A stretch of DNA of 64,000 nt from positions 43,068-107,067 of the forward strand of contig NZ_JAGFXZ010000006.1 in NCBI RefSeq assembly GCF_019038395.1. Direction: 5' to 3'. The stretch's first letter is position 1. Each line of letters starts with the position of its first letter. Source of the stretch: Acinetobacter sp. BY419. GTDB taxonomy: Bacteria > Pseudomonadota > Gammaproteobacteria > Pseudomonadales > Moraxellaceae. The translations under genes and the position numbers were made by a program. The notes beneath the pieces were generated by a model. That model did not search any database. It was not told the origin of the DNA and worked only from the letters and a program-made list of their open reading frames with translations. Below are positions 19,512 to 27,525 of the stretch, piece after piece.

Positions 19512-19952
19512 ATGCAACTCAATAAATTCACTGACTATGCGCTTCGGATCCTGATGTATGTAGCACAGCCACGTGATCTTCCCTATACCATTGCAGAACT
19601 TGCCGAACGCTTGCAGGTTTCGCAAAATCATGCCATGAAAATCGTGCATTTTATGGCGAAACAGGACTGGCTGATCACCACACGTGGTAAAGGTGGCGGG
19701 ATACGTTTAAATCCAGCAAGCCTGAAGCTTCAGCTGGGACAGATTGTGCGGATTCTGCAGCACGACAGCAATGTAGTGGAATGCAATAACCCGCCCTGCG
19801 TATTACGTCCGATTTGTGGTTTAAAAAGTATTTTGGATGATGCGGTTGAACAGTTTTATCGCAGTCTGGATCAATATGTGCTTGAAGATGTGATCAAGCC
19901 ACAAAATACACATTTCAGCACCCAGTCTCCCATTAGCCTGATTAATCTTTAA
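19512..19952 (+). CDS. nsrR: Nitric-oxide-sensing Rrf2-family repressor NsrR
   Basis: The 146-residue protein starts MQLNKFTDYALRILMYVA, the Rrf2 winged-helix start, and has the Fe-S ligand set C91, C96, C102 with spacing CX4CX5C, identical to that of E. coli NsrR. NsrR holds an iron-sulfur cluster that is nitrosylated by NO, which releases DNA. It lies just downstream of a globin gene whose promoter carries a matching operator. Cys spacing argues against IscR and RirA. Confidence 0.92.
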   Translation: MQLNKFTDYALRILMYVAQPRDLPYTIAELAERLQVSQNHAMKIVHFMAKQDWLITTRGKGGGIRLNPASLKLQLGQIVRILQHDSNVVECNNPPCVLRPICGLKSILDDAVEQFYRSLDQYVLEDVIKPQNTHFSTQSPISLINL

Positions 19953-20058
19953 AGTCCTTCAAGCCCACCTCTTGTGAGTTATTCTTGCGGCAAAGTTCGC
20001 TTGCCTGTGCGACTTCCTTTATAATGTTTCATTGTAGATCATTTATTGAAGTTGAGTT

Positions 20059-21012
20059 ATGCACCACAGCAGAGGAAAATCCAAAAACAGTAAGACAGCC
20101 CAAGCGCCTAAGCAAAAGATCAGCTACGAGAAAAAAGTTGATTCTGCCATTACTGAATATTCTGTGCGCGCACTCAACTGGTTACGCAAAGCCGAATTTT
20201 TAATGAGTGCACCCAAGCTCAGTCTTTGTGTAGAAGATACAGGCTATGAAATTGCTTTTGCCGGCCGTTCAAATGCGGGGAAGTCTAGTGCGATCAATGC
20301 CCTGACCAACCAGAAACAATTGGCACGTGCATCGAAAAAACCTGGCCGTACCCAGATGATCAACTTTTTCAGCCTGGGTAATCCGGATCAGCGTCTGGTC
20401 GACTTACCCGGTTATGGTTATGCGGCTGTGCCTGAAAAAATGAAACTGGTCTGGCAAAAAGAACTGGAAAATTACCTGATCCATCGTCAGAGCTTACAGG
20501 GTCTGGTGCTGTTAATGGATATTCGCCACCCGCTGCAACACTTTGACGTGATGATGCTGGAATGGGCTTATTCTCGCCAGTTGTTCGTGCATGTCTTGCT
20601 GACCAAGTCAGATAAGCTTAATCGTGGCCCAGCCTCTAAAGTACTGCAAGAAGTGCAGCAACAATTGAGAAAAATGAAACTTATGTTCTCGATTCAATTG
20701 TTCTCGTCGATGAATAAACAGGGTCTGGAAGAACTTGCCAGCGTCATGGCCGGCCGCTTGAACTTCACCTTGGAACAGGCCACCGAATATGATTTAGACA
20801 GTATTCCGGAAGCCTCGATTCATGATTTCAATGAAACTGATGAACCGCTGGAAGAACTCGAGCTTAGCACTGAATCTGATTCAGAGCATGTTGCTGAAGT
20901 ATCGATACATGATTTAAATGAAGCTGAAGAACCTCTAGAATTGCTTGAGCAAAATGAATTCGAGCTGAAAGCGGCAGATGAGCTGAATCTGAATAAGCGC
21001 TCAGCTGACTAA
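20059..21012 (+). CDS. engB: Ribosome-biogenesis GTPase EngB with acidic C-terminal tail
   Basis: The G domain has GRSNAGKS (G1, residues 69-76), KPGRTQ (G2, from 94), DLPGYG (G3, 115-120) and TKSD (G4, 182-185), the YihA/YsxC/EngB pattern. It is an essential GTPase for 50S assembly in several bacteria. The 317-residue protein is about 100 residues longer than E. coli EngB (210): the extra part after residue 245 is acidic and contains an 18-residue motif twice, at 251-268 and 280-297 (both with a core like SIHDxNExxEPLExLE). The basic N-terminal extension (1-45) is also longer than usual. ATG at 20059. Confidence 0.93.
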   Translation: MHHSRGKSKNSKTAQAPKQKISYEKKVDSAITEYSVRALNWLRKAEFLMSAPKLSLCVEDTGYEIAFAGRSNAGKSSAINALTNQKQLARASKKPGRTQMINFFSLGNPDQRLVDLPGYGYAAVPEKMKLVWQKELENYLIHRQSLQGLVLLMDIRHPLQHFDVMMLEWAYSRQLFVHVLLTKSDKLNRGPASKVLQEVQQQLRKMKLMFSIQLFSSMNKQGLEELASVMAGRLNFTLEQATEYDLDSIPEASIHDFNETDEPLEELELSTESDSEHVAEVSIHDLNEAEEPLELLEQNEFELKAADELNLNKRSAD

Positions 21013-21044
21013 GCAGATAATAGAGTTGTTTTATTGAGTGTCTA

Positions 21045-21078
21045 ATATCCCCGATACTGAGTATCGGGGATATTTTTT
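21045..21078 (+). terminator. Terminator after engB
   Basis: ATATCCCCGATAC and GTATCGGGGATAT form a perfect 13-base stem with a TGA loop, followed by T residues. It ends directly at the possible start of the next open frame, which makes that frame's expression doubtful. Confidence 0.9.
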
Positions 21079-21335
21079 TGATTTCCACCCAACTCTATGC
21101 TGCAGTTGAAACCAACTGCTTTCGAATTCATAACGATATTATTTCTGTCGGAGACTCAATCAGTCAGATGATATCTAAAGCCGGCAATCCCATCAGCCAG
21201 CATTCTTATATGTTGGACACTGGCAACAATACTTTAATTACCGCAACCGACCTGGTATATCAGGTGGGCAATGAAATCTATACCCTGAGCATGCAAGAAG
21301 GCCGTGTGACAAGAATTATCTGGGATCGTTCTTGA
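21078..21335 (+). pseudogene. DUF2845-like small protein without a credible start
   Basis: The frame reads NCFRIHNDIISVGDSISQMISKAGNPI and ends in VTRIIWDRS, resembling DUF2845 proteins (small secreted proteins with a Cys, a SVGDS motif and a Gly-Asn-Pro turn). The only candidate starts are TTG at 21078 or CTG inside the engB terminator; there is no ATG, no ribosome site and no full signal peptide, although the preceding residues (FLISTQLYAAVE) look like the end of one. Most likely the 5' end has been lost or rebuilt by the terminator sequence. A leaderless TTG-started gene cannot be excluded. Confidence 0.45.
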
Positions 21336-21368
21336 TTTATTGAAAATCAGCCAAAACTTATCTTCTAC

Positions 21369-21393
21369 AAGCAGGTCACTGACCTGCTTTTTA
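21369..21393 (+). terminator. Terminator after the DUF2845-like frame
   Basis: AAGCAGGTC and GACCTGCTT form a 9-base stem with an ACT loop, followed by TTTTATTTG. It works on the plus strand; the minus strand has no T run. Confidence 0.8.
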
Positions 21394-21410
21394 TTTGTCT
21401 TTTAACTGGT

Positions 21411-22664
21411 TTAGCTGTCCGTAGCCTCTAGATCTGGTTCACGGGTATATCGGTCTACCACGACGCTGATCATCATGTCACCCTGAACATTTACCACTGT
21501 ACGTACGGTATCCAGTAAACGGTCGATCGGCAAAAGAATGGCAATCGCCTCGGCAGGCAAACCAACTGATTGCAAGACCATAATCATGGTCACCATACCA
21601 GCACTCGGAATTCCAGGTGCCCCCAGGGATGCAATCATTGCAGTTGCACAGACCACCAGCTGCTGCCCCAAACTCAGATCCAGCCCCATTAAATTGGCAA
21701 TAAACAAGGCGGCAGCCGCTTCATAGAGTGCTGTGCCATCCATATTCAACTGTGTACCGAGTGGAATCACAAAACCTGCCGTATGTGGACGTACCCCTAA
21801 ATTTTCCTGGGCGCATTTCATTGACAAGGGCATGGTAGCCGAACTGGAACTGGTAGCAAATGCTGTAATCAAAGCAGCTCGTGTGCCTTTAAAAAACGTG
21901 ACCGGATCCATTTTACCAAAAATCCACAGCAATAAAGGCAAGACCACGATGCCATGGAAAATTGTGGTTCCGGTGACCACCGCAGCAAACTCAGCCAGAC
22001 GACTCAATACCGAAAGATCTTCAGTGGCAATCAGCTTGGCCAATAAAGCAAAGATACCGAAAGGTGCCAGTTTCATGACCCAGCCAATCATCAACATCAT
22101 GATTTCGAAAAACTGGAGACTCAGTTTGCGCACAGTCCGGAATTTGTCCCCACCTGCAACCAGTGCCCCACCCACAAATAGCGCAAAGACCACCACCGCC
22201 AAGACATTGCCATCCGAAAATGCTTTAAACGGATTGATCAGGGTATTTTGAATAAAGTTGGTGAAGAAAGAAGATGGCGTTAAGGTATCCGGGGTTTGAT
22301 GTTGTGCCATGGCATCCTGGAACATCAGTACATCCACGCCCTTGCCTACATCAAACAGATGTGCACACGCCAACCCTAAAATAAGTGCCAAGGTGGTGGT
22401 GGTTACGCAGCACATCAGAGTGATTTTCCAGGTACGACCCAGTTGTCCCCCGGCCTGCAAATTGGAGACACCGACAACAATCGAAGTAAAAATCAGCGGG
22501 ACTAACAGCATTTTTAATAAGCCAATAAAAATGCTGCTGACAATGCCGATGCCGTATAAGCTGACATCAAAAAATGAGGTTTGCGGAAATATCGTCAGTA
22601 GAAATCCAAACAGCACCCCGAATACGGCGGCAATTAAAATTTGCGTATTTAAACTCATTTTCAT
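21411..22664 (-). CDS. Dicarboxylate/amino acid:cation symporter (GltP/DctA family)
   Basis: The 417-residue membrane protein has the DAACS hallmarks in order: the serine-rich re-entrant loop ATSSSSATMP (near residue 270), the NMDGTALYE motif (~310), the second hairpin GAPGIPSAGMVT (~350) and DRLLDTVRTVVNVQGD (~385). These proteins couple Na+ or H+ to uptake of glutamate, aspartate or C4-dicarboxylates. The exact substrate is not deducible from the motifs alone. It is a monocistronic gene convergent with the fragment before it. A second in-frame ATG is two codons downstream of the chosen one. Confidence 0.9.
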   Translation of the reverse strand: MKMSLNTQILIAAVFGVLFGFLLTIFPQTSFFDVSLYGIGIVSSIFIGLLKMLLVPLIFTSIVVGVSNLQAGGQLGRTWKITLMCCVTTTTLALILGLACAHLFDVGKGVDVLMFQDAMAQHQTPDTLTPSSFFTNFIQNTLINPFKAFSDGNVLAVVVFALFVGGALVAGGDKFRTVRKLSLQFFEIMMLMIGWVMKLAPFGIFALLAKLIATEDLSVLSRLAEFAAVVTGTTIFHGIVVLPLLLWIFGKMDPVTFFKGTRAALITAFATSSSSATMPLSMKCAQENLGVRPHTAGFVIPLGTQLNMDGTALYEAAAALFIANLMGLDLSLGQQLVVCATAMIASLGAPGIPSAGMVTMIMVLQSVGLPAEAIAILLPIDRLLDTVRTVVNVQGDMMISVVVDRYTREPDLEATDS

Positions 22665-22780
22665 GCATTTTTAATATTGATCTTAAGCGGCACTATGCCA
22701 TGCCGATTCTACAGAATCGAGTAATATTTTATAAATGCATCGTGACACCATGGCATTAAATGATGATTTTTATAGGACTT

Positions 22781-22815
22781 AAAAAAAAAAGCCGAATCTG
22801 GGATTCGGCTTTTTG
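22781..22815 (-). terminator. Terminator after tesB
   Basis: GCCGAATC and GATTCGGC form an 8-base stem with a TGG loop, with runs of A and T on both sides. On the minus strand it ends the tesB transcript. Confidence 0.85.
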
Positions 22816-22829
22816 GGCAAGAATAAAAA

Positions 22830-23702
22830 CTATTGTGTTTCGATTTCACGCAAACGGATCAGACCTTCTTGAGACGTACTGCAGACCAGCTCTCCATTCT
22901 GCCACATCCGTCCAAAATTCAGCCCACGCGAACCAGCGCTCTGGGTCGCATCCATGTCATAGAGCATCCATTCATCGGCACGGAACGGTTTATGGAAGTA
23001 CATGGCATGGTCAATACTGGCACATTGCAGGCTCGGCGAAATATAACTTAGACCATGTGGACGCAGCGCCGTGGTCATCAAGGTAAAGTCTGAATAGAAA
23101 GCAGCAATAGCCTGATGCAAAGAGATCTGATCCACTTCTGCAGCAATACGGTCATGCGTGCGGATATAGTGCGCATAAGACGGTGCTTCAGGTTGAGGCT
23201 GGAACGGGTTTTGCGGATTTACCGGGCGAATTTCCACATGACGATCACGGGTGAAAGATGCACGGACATTTTCCGGAATAAACTCAATCATTTGCTTGAT
23301 CAGTTCTGCTTCATTTTTCAGGCTTTCTGCAGGTGGATATTCCGGCTCCGAAATCTGGTAATTCAAACCTTCTTCCTGATGCGCGAAAGACACCATACAC
23401 ATAAAAATGGTACGACCATGCTGAATGGCGCGCACTTGACGGCTGACAAAGCTCTTGCCGTCACGGATACGATCCACTTCATAAATAATCGGTGCGTTGA
23501 CATCTCCACCAAACAGAAAATAGGCATGTAATGAATGCGCCGGACGGTCTGTGGTATAAGACGCAGCGCGTAGTGCCTGCCCTAAAACCTGCCCACCGAA
23601 CACGCGCTTGCCCACCAGATTCCGGCTGATTCCCCGAAAAATGTTTTCTTCTAACTTTTCCAAGCTGAGCAGCTCGACCAGTTCCTGTGTTAAGGCATTC
23701 AT
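22830..23702 (-). CDS. tesB: Acyl-CoA thioesterase II
   Basis: The 290-residue protein is a double hotdog thioesterase: GKRVFGGQVLGQALRAA in the first repeat (residues ~31-47) and SIDHAMYFHKPFRADEWMLY in the second (~230-250), the latter carrying the catalytic Asp-type motif. It hydrolyses medium- and long-chain acyl-CoA to free fatty acids. ATG at 23700-23702 follows a TAGG; an upstream TTG would add two residues. Its neighbourhood (plsB, acyl-CoA dehydrogenase further on) fits lipid metabolism. It is divergent from plsB. Confidence 0.95.
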   Translation of the reverse strand: MNALTQELVELLSLEKLEENIFRGISRNLVGKRVFGGQVLGQALRAASYTTDRPAHSLHAYFLFGGDVNAPIIYEVDRIRDGKSFVSRQVRAIQHGRTIFMCMVSFAHQEEGLNYQISEPEYPPAESLKNEAELIKQMIEFIPENVRASFTRDRHVEIRPVNPQNPFQPQPEAPSYAHYIRTHDRIAAEVDQISLHQAIAAFYSDFTLMTTALRPHGLSYISPSLQCASIDHAMYFHKPFRADEWMLYDMDATQSAGSRGLNFGRMWQNGELVCSTSQEGLIRLREIETQ

Positions 23703-23984
23703 AAGCAACCTACTTAATATTGGAGATATCCCAAAATGGAAAAACAGATCTAAATAATTAATCTGGAATATTCTGCCACAAAATCAGACCAAAACTCTAA
23801 AGATTGCATGACTGTTCTGTCATACTGATGTCATAAGTGACTAGGAAAAACATCTGCTTTCACGCTAAAATTGAACTACTTCTGTTGAAGTTGTTAAAAA
23901 AGATATATTGTTTCGCTTTAGAAACCCGCAAAATAAATCCCCTCAGAAGTCCTGTGGTTTTGGTCAGTAAAATTAGGAGCATCT

Positions 23985-26552
23985 ATGTCCAAGAATGGCT
24001 TTGGTCAAATGTATCGCAAGCTTTCAAGTAAGTTACTTGATCTTGTGGTTACCCCTCATGTTCTTGGGGAAGTACCAAGTGAAGTGACAGCACCTGAATC
24101 TGATCAGACTGCAGCAGAATCTCGGAAGCTGGTCTGCTATGTTTTACAGAACCATTCGCGTAGTAATGCACTGGTCGTCGATGCAGAAACGCGCCGCTTA
24201 AAGTTGCCAGCTGCACTTGACCCAATGCAACTGGGAAACAGCAAGGAAAAAGCATCTCTGCTGTTTTTGCAGCATCATGATGAAAACAACCTGCTCAGTT
24301 CACCCCCGCATGCTTTTCCGCCACGCCTGTTACGCCTGATAGAAATCCTGGAACAGGATCCTGAACTGGATGTAGAACTGGTACCAGTAACGGTGCTTTG
24401 GGGGCGCGAACCGGAAAAAGAAGATTCCTGGTTTAAGCTGTTGTTTACCGATACCTGGTCTACCCCAAGCCGGGTCAAGCAACTGGTCAATATCGGCCTG
24501 CATGGTCGCCAGTCTTATTTAGAGTTTCACGAACCGCAATCTTTACGCGCTTTAATTAACTTTGCCAAAGAGACTTACCCCAATTCAGCACCGGCAACCT
24601 ATATTGTCAGCAGCTTAAATGATTATCTGGATGGTCAGCGCGAAGTGATTCTCGGGCCGGATCTGTCCGACCGCCGCAATGTCATGCATGGCCTGATCAA
24701 ATCACCAGATGTACAGGCTGCCATTCGCAATGACAGTCTTCGCAGTAAAATCTCGATGCTGGAATCCGAACGTCGTGCCATTGGTTATCTGAACGAAATC
24801 GTTTCCGATTATTCTCATTCTACCGTACGTTTCGCCGACAAAGCACTGACCCGCTTATGGACCCAGCTGTATGACGGCGTAGAAGTACATAATTTCAGTA
24901 CCGTGCGTGAACTGGCCAAGGATTATGAAATTGTCTATACCCCATGTCACCGCAGTCATATCGACTATTTGTTATTGTCTTATGTGATCTATCGTCGTGG
25001 TTTGATGGTGCCTTATATCGCTGCGGGCGATAACCTGAATATGCCTTTTGTCGGGCAGATTTTACGTGGTGGCGGTGCCTTCTTTATTCGCCGTACTTTT
25101 CGCGGCAATGCACTGTATACCACGGTATTTAAAGAATATCTTTATAGCGTCCTGTCACGTAATACCCCGCTGGAATACTTTATTGAAGGTGGTCGTTCAC
25201 GTACCGGTCGTTTGCTACCCCCAAAAACCGGGATGCTGGCGATGACCGTACATGGTCATTTACGCGGCAAGGCCAAGCCTATTGTCTTTGTACCAACTTA
25301 TATCGGTTATGAACGTCTGATGGAAGGTGGTACTTATGTGGGCGAGATGAGTGGCAAGCCAAAAGAAGCCGAGTCTATTTTTGGTATTGTGAAAACCCTG
25401 CGCAAGATTGAACGCATTTTTGGCAAGGTGCATTTGAACTTCGGTAAGCCGGTATTTCTGGACGATATCCTGAAACAGCATGACGCAGAAAATATCAAGA
25501 TCGAAAAGAATGATGACCCTATTCCACAAGCTGTTTCTGATGCGGTGAATAGCGCTGCTCAGGCCATTCTGGAAAACATCAATAGTGCGGTCGTGATCAA
25601 TCCGGTATCGCTATTGTCTTTAATCTTGCTGGCCACACCCAAGCATACGCTGGATGAAGAAATCTGTATCAAACAGCTGGATACCTATCGTACCTTGCTT
25701 ACCGCCCTACCTTATGATGAACGCATGCAGGTGACACCGCTGTCAGGCAAAGAAATTATTGCCTATGCGATGAAGCTGAAACTGATCAAGCGGGTTAAGC
25801 ATGTACTGGGCGATATCATAGCCATTGAAGATAATCAGGCAGTTCTGCTGACCTATTTCCGTAATAATATTGTGCACACCTTTGTGCTGCCATCTTTGAT
25901 TGCAGCCCTGGTTGAACATAACGGTACCATCCGCCGTCATGATGTCGTCAATATCAGCAGTACCCTGTATCCATTCCTAAAAGCCGAACTGTTTTTAAAA
26001 TGGCATGAAGATGAAATTCAGGATCAAGTCAATGCCCATATTGACAACTTGATTTCCTCAAAACTGATCACGCAAGATGGTAAAAATCTGGTTGCATCAG
26101 CACCGAATACCGAAGCGTATCATCAGCTGGAAGTTCTGGCTGCACCAGTAACCCAAAGTCTGGAACGTTATTACATGACTTTGGCACTGATTACCCAGCG
26201 TGGTTCAGGCAATATTTCGACCCGTCAGGTTGAGGAATTAAGTTATCTGGTCGGTCAGCGCCTATCTGTGCTGTACGAGTTCAATTCGCCTGAATTCTTT
26301 GATAAAGCCCTGTTCCAGAGCTTTATTAAAGTCTTAACCCAAAAAGGTTATCTGTGCACCAATGGAGACAATGCAATTGTCTTTGACGAACAGCTGACCA
26401 ACGTGGCGCAATATGCAGATCTGGTATTGGATGAAGTGAAATTGCAGATGCTGCATCACATTACCGCCTTTACCGATGAAGAACTCAAAGAAGTTCTTGA
26501 TGCAGTTGCAGCTGAACACGCCAAGAAACGTGCGAAGCGGAAGAAGAAGTAA
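23985..26552 (+). CDS. plsB: Glycerol-3-phosphate 1-O-acyltransferase
   Basis: The 855-residue protein is PlsB, the first enzyme of phospholipid synthesis. The acyltransferase HX4D motif is HRSHID at His322-Asp327; blocks GGGAFFIRRTFRG, FIEGGRSRTGRLLPPK and IVFVPTYIGYERLMEG follow in the expected order. It sits on the inner membrane and acylates glycerol-3-phosphate at sn-1. The C-terminus ends in a lysine-rich stretch (AKKRAKRKKK). ATG at 23985 has AGGAG upstream. It is followed by a hairpin-repeat region. Confidence 0.97.
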   Translation: MSKNGFGQMYRKLSSKLLDLVVTPHVLGEVPSEVTAPESDQTAAESRKLVCYVLQNHSRSNALVVDAETRRLKLPAALDPMQLGNSKEKASLLFLQHHDENNLLSSPPHAFPPRLLRLIEILEQDPELDVELVPVTVLWGREPEKEDSWFKLLFTDTWSTPSRVKQLVNIGLHGRQSYLEFHEPQSLRALINFAKETYPNSAPATYIVSSLNDYLDGQREVILGPDLSDRRNVMHGLIKSPDVQAAIRNDSLRSKISMLESERRAIGYLNEIVSDYSHSTVRFADKALTRLWTQLYDGVEVHNFSTVRELAKDYEIVYTPCHRSHIDYLLLSYVIYRRGLMVPYIAAGDNLNMPFVGQILRGGGAFFIRRTFRGNALYTTVFKEYLYSVLSRNTPLEYFIEGGRSRTGRLLPPKTGMLAMTVHGHLRGKAKPIVFVPTYIGYERLMEGGTYVGEMSGKPKEAESIFGIVKTLRKIERIFGKVHLNFGKPVFLDDILKQHDAENIKIEKNDDPIPQAVSDAVNSAAQAILENINSAVVINPVSLLSLILLATPKHTLDEEICIKQLDTYRTLLTALPYDERMQVTPLSGKEIIAYAMKLKLIKRVKHVLGDIIAIEDNQAVLLTYFRNNIVHTFVLPSLIAALVEHNGTIRRHDVVNISSTLYPFLKAELFLKWHEDEIQDQVNAHIDNLISSKLITQDGKNLVASAPNTEAYHQLEVLAAPVTQSLERYYMTLALITQRGSGNISTRQVEELSYLVGQRLSVLYEFNSPEFFDKALFQSFIKVLTQKGYLCTNGDNAIVFDEQLTNVAQYADLVLDEVKLQMLHHITAFTDEELKEVLDAVAAEHAKKRAKRKKK

Positions 26553-26564
26553 TATCTTTTAAGC

Positions 26565-26668
26565 TCCTTCTCCCTCTGGGATGAGAAGTACTGCTTCGCA
26601 AGGGGATGAGGGAGAATGTTCAAAAAATCCTTCACCTCTCCCTGGCCCTCTCCTAAAAGGAGAGGGAA
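26565..26668. repeat. Hairpin-type intergenic repeat (REP-like)
   Basis: Two inverted structures occur between plsB and the convergent yeeZ-like gene. TTCTCCCTC (26568-26576) pairs with GAGGGAGAA (26608-26616), and CCCTCTCCT (26646-26654) pairs with AGGAGAGGG (26658-26666) around AAA. The CTCCCTC/GAGGGAG words are typical of dispersed repeats between convergent Acinetobacter genes. It may act as a bidirectional terminator. A similar element is at 42371-42435. Confidence 0.6.
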
Positions 26669-26679
26669 CTCAGCTTTAT

Positions 26680-27492
26680 TCAAGATGAATGGGGCTGCAT
26701 CAACTCCAAATAATCCTGATAACAGTCTGGATGCTTTAATTCAAATCTCATTTTTTGCATTCGGGTTGCATAGAGCTTTTTACCCGTGACCTGCTCGCTC
26801 TCAACTTTAAGTAAAGGCAGTCCCATCTGCTGCTGAAACCATTGCAAGACTTCATGTAAAAGCTGCGGCTGGTTATTACTACAAATATAAGACTTTTCAG
26901 GATGTTCCACGTGAATCATCTGTGACAAGAAACGTGATAAATCTTCGATATGAATCCGGTTGGACCAGTGCAGATTCGGATAGCGGGTGGTAGATAGTGC
27001 CATTTTTTGTAAGCGCTCTACCGATGCTCCATAAATCCCACTTGGGCGAATGATGGTACATTTCTCAGGATAAGCCGCTAAATAAGCCTGCTCCATCTGA
27101 TACAGGATTTCTCCTTGTACATCATTGGGCTGTATAGGCGTTTCATCATTTACGCTTTCTCCGGCATTTTGCCCATAGACCCGGGTTGATGACACTACCA
27201 CAATCCGTTTCACCGGATGCTGTTTCAAGGCAGCAACAATCGGCTGGACCGAATCCAGGTAAGTCCGTTGATAACCATCGATACTACTCTGTTTCGGACT
27301 GAGTAATACATAGACCCAGTCAATCGGTGCGACCGTCGTTAAATCCAGATCATGCACATCCTGAATCAGATGAGTTGCAAATGAATCTGTTTTGGGACTT
27401 TGGCTAAGTGTGCTAATTTGATGCCCTTGCTCAAATAGTTGTTTAGCAACACGTCGGGATGTTTTACCATAGCCGATAAATAAAATATGCAT
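26680..27492 (-). CDS. NAD-dependent epimerase/dehydratase, YeeZ-like
   Basis: ATG at 27490-27492 gives MHILFIGYGKTSRRVAKQL, a Rossmann start with GxGxxS; an upstream frame extension is out of character. The 270-residue protein has VVVSSTRVYGQNAGESVNDE (residues ~95-115) and IIRPSGIYG, motifs of extended or atypical SDR proteins like E. coli YeeZ. The substrate is unknown. It starts 33 bases from recG, divergently. No other family assignment fits better. Confidence 0.8.
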   Translation of the reverse strand: MHILFIGYGKTSRRVAKQLFEQGHQISTLSQSPKTDSFATHLIQDVHDLDLTTVAPIDWVYVLLSPKQSSIDGYQRTYLDSVQPIVAALKQHPVKRIVVVSSTRVYGQNAGESVNDETPIQPNDVQGEILYQMEQAYLAAYPEKCTIIRPSGIYGASVERLQKMALSTTRYPNLHWSNRIHIEDLSRFLSQMIHVEHPEKSYICSNNQPQLLHEVLQWFQQQMGLPLLKVESEQVTGKKLYATRMQKMRFELKHPDCYQDYLELMQPHSS

Positions 27493-27525
27493 TGAGCACC
27501 GAATCACGAATCTGGTTGAGGGGAC

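Noticed and set aside
26456..26683. A minus-strand open frame reading FPLLLGEGQGEV between plsB and the YeeZ-like gene
   Set aside because: It overlaps the plsB end and is a translation of the hairpin-type repeat, a common false gene call.
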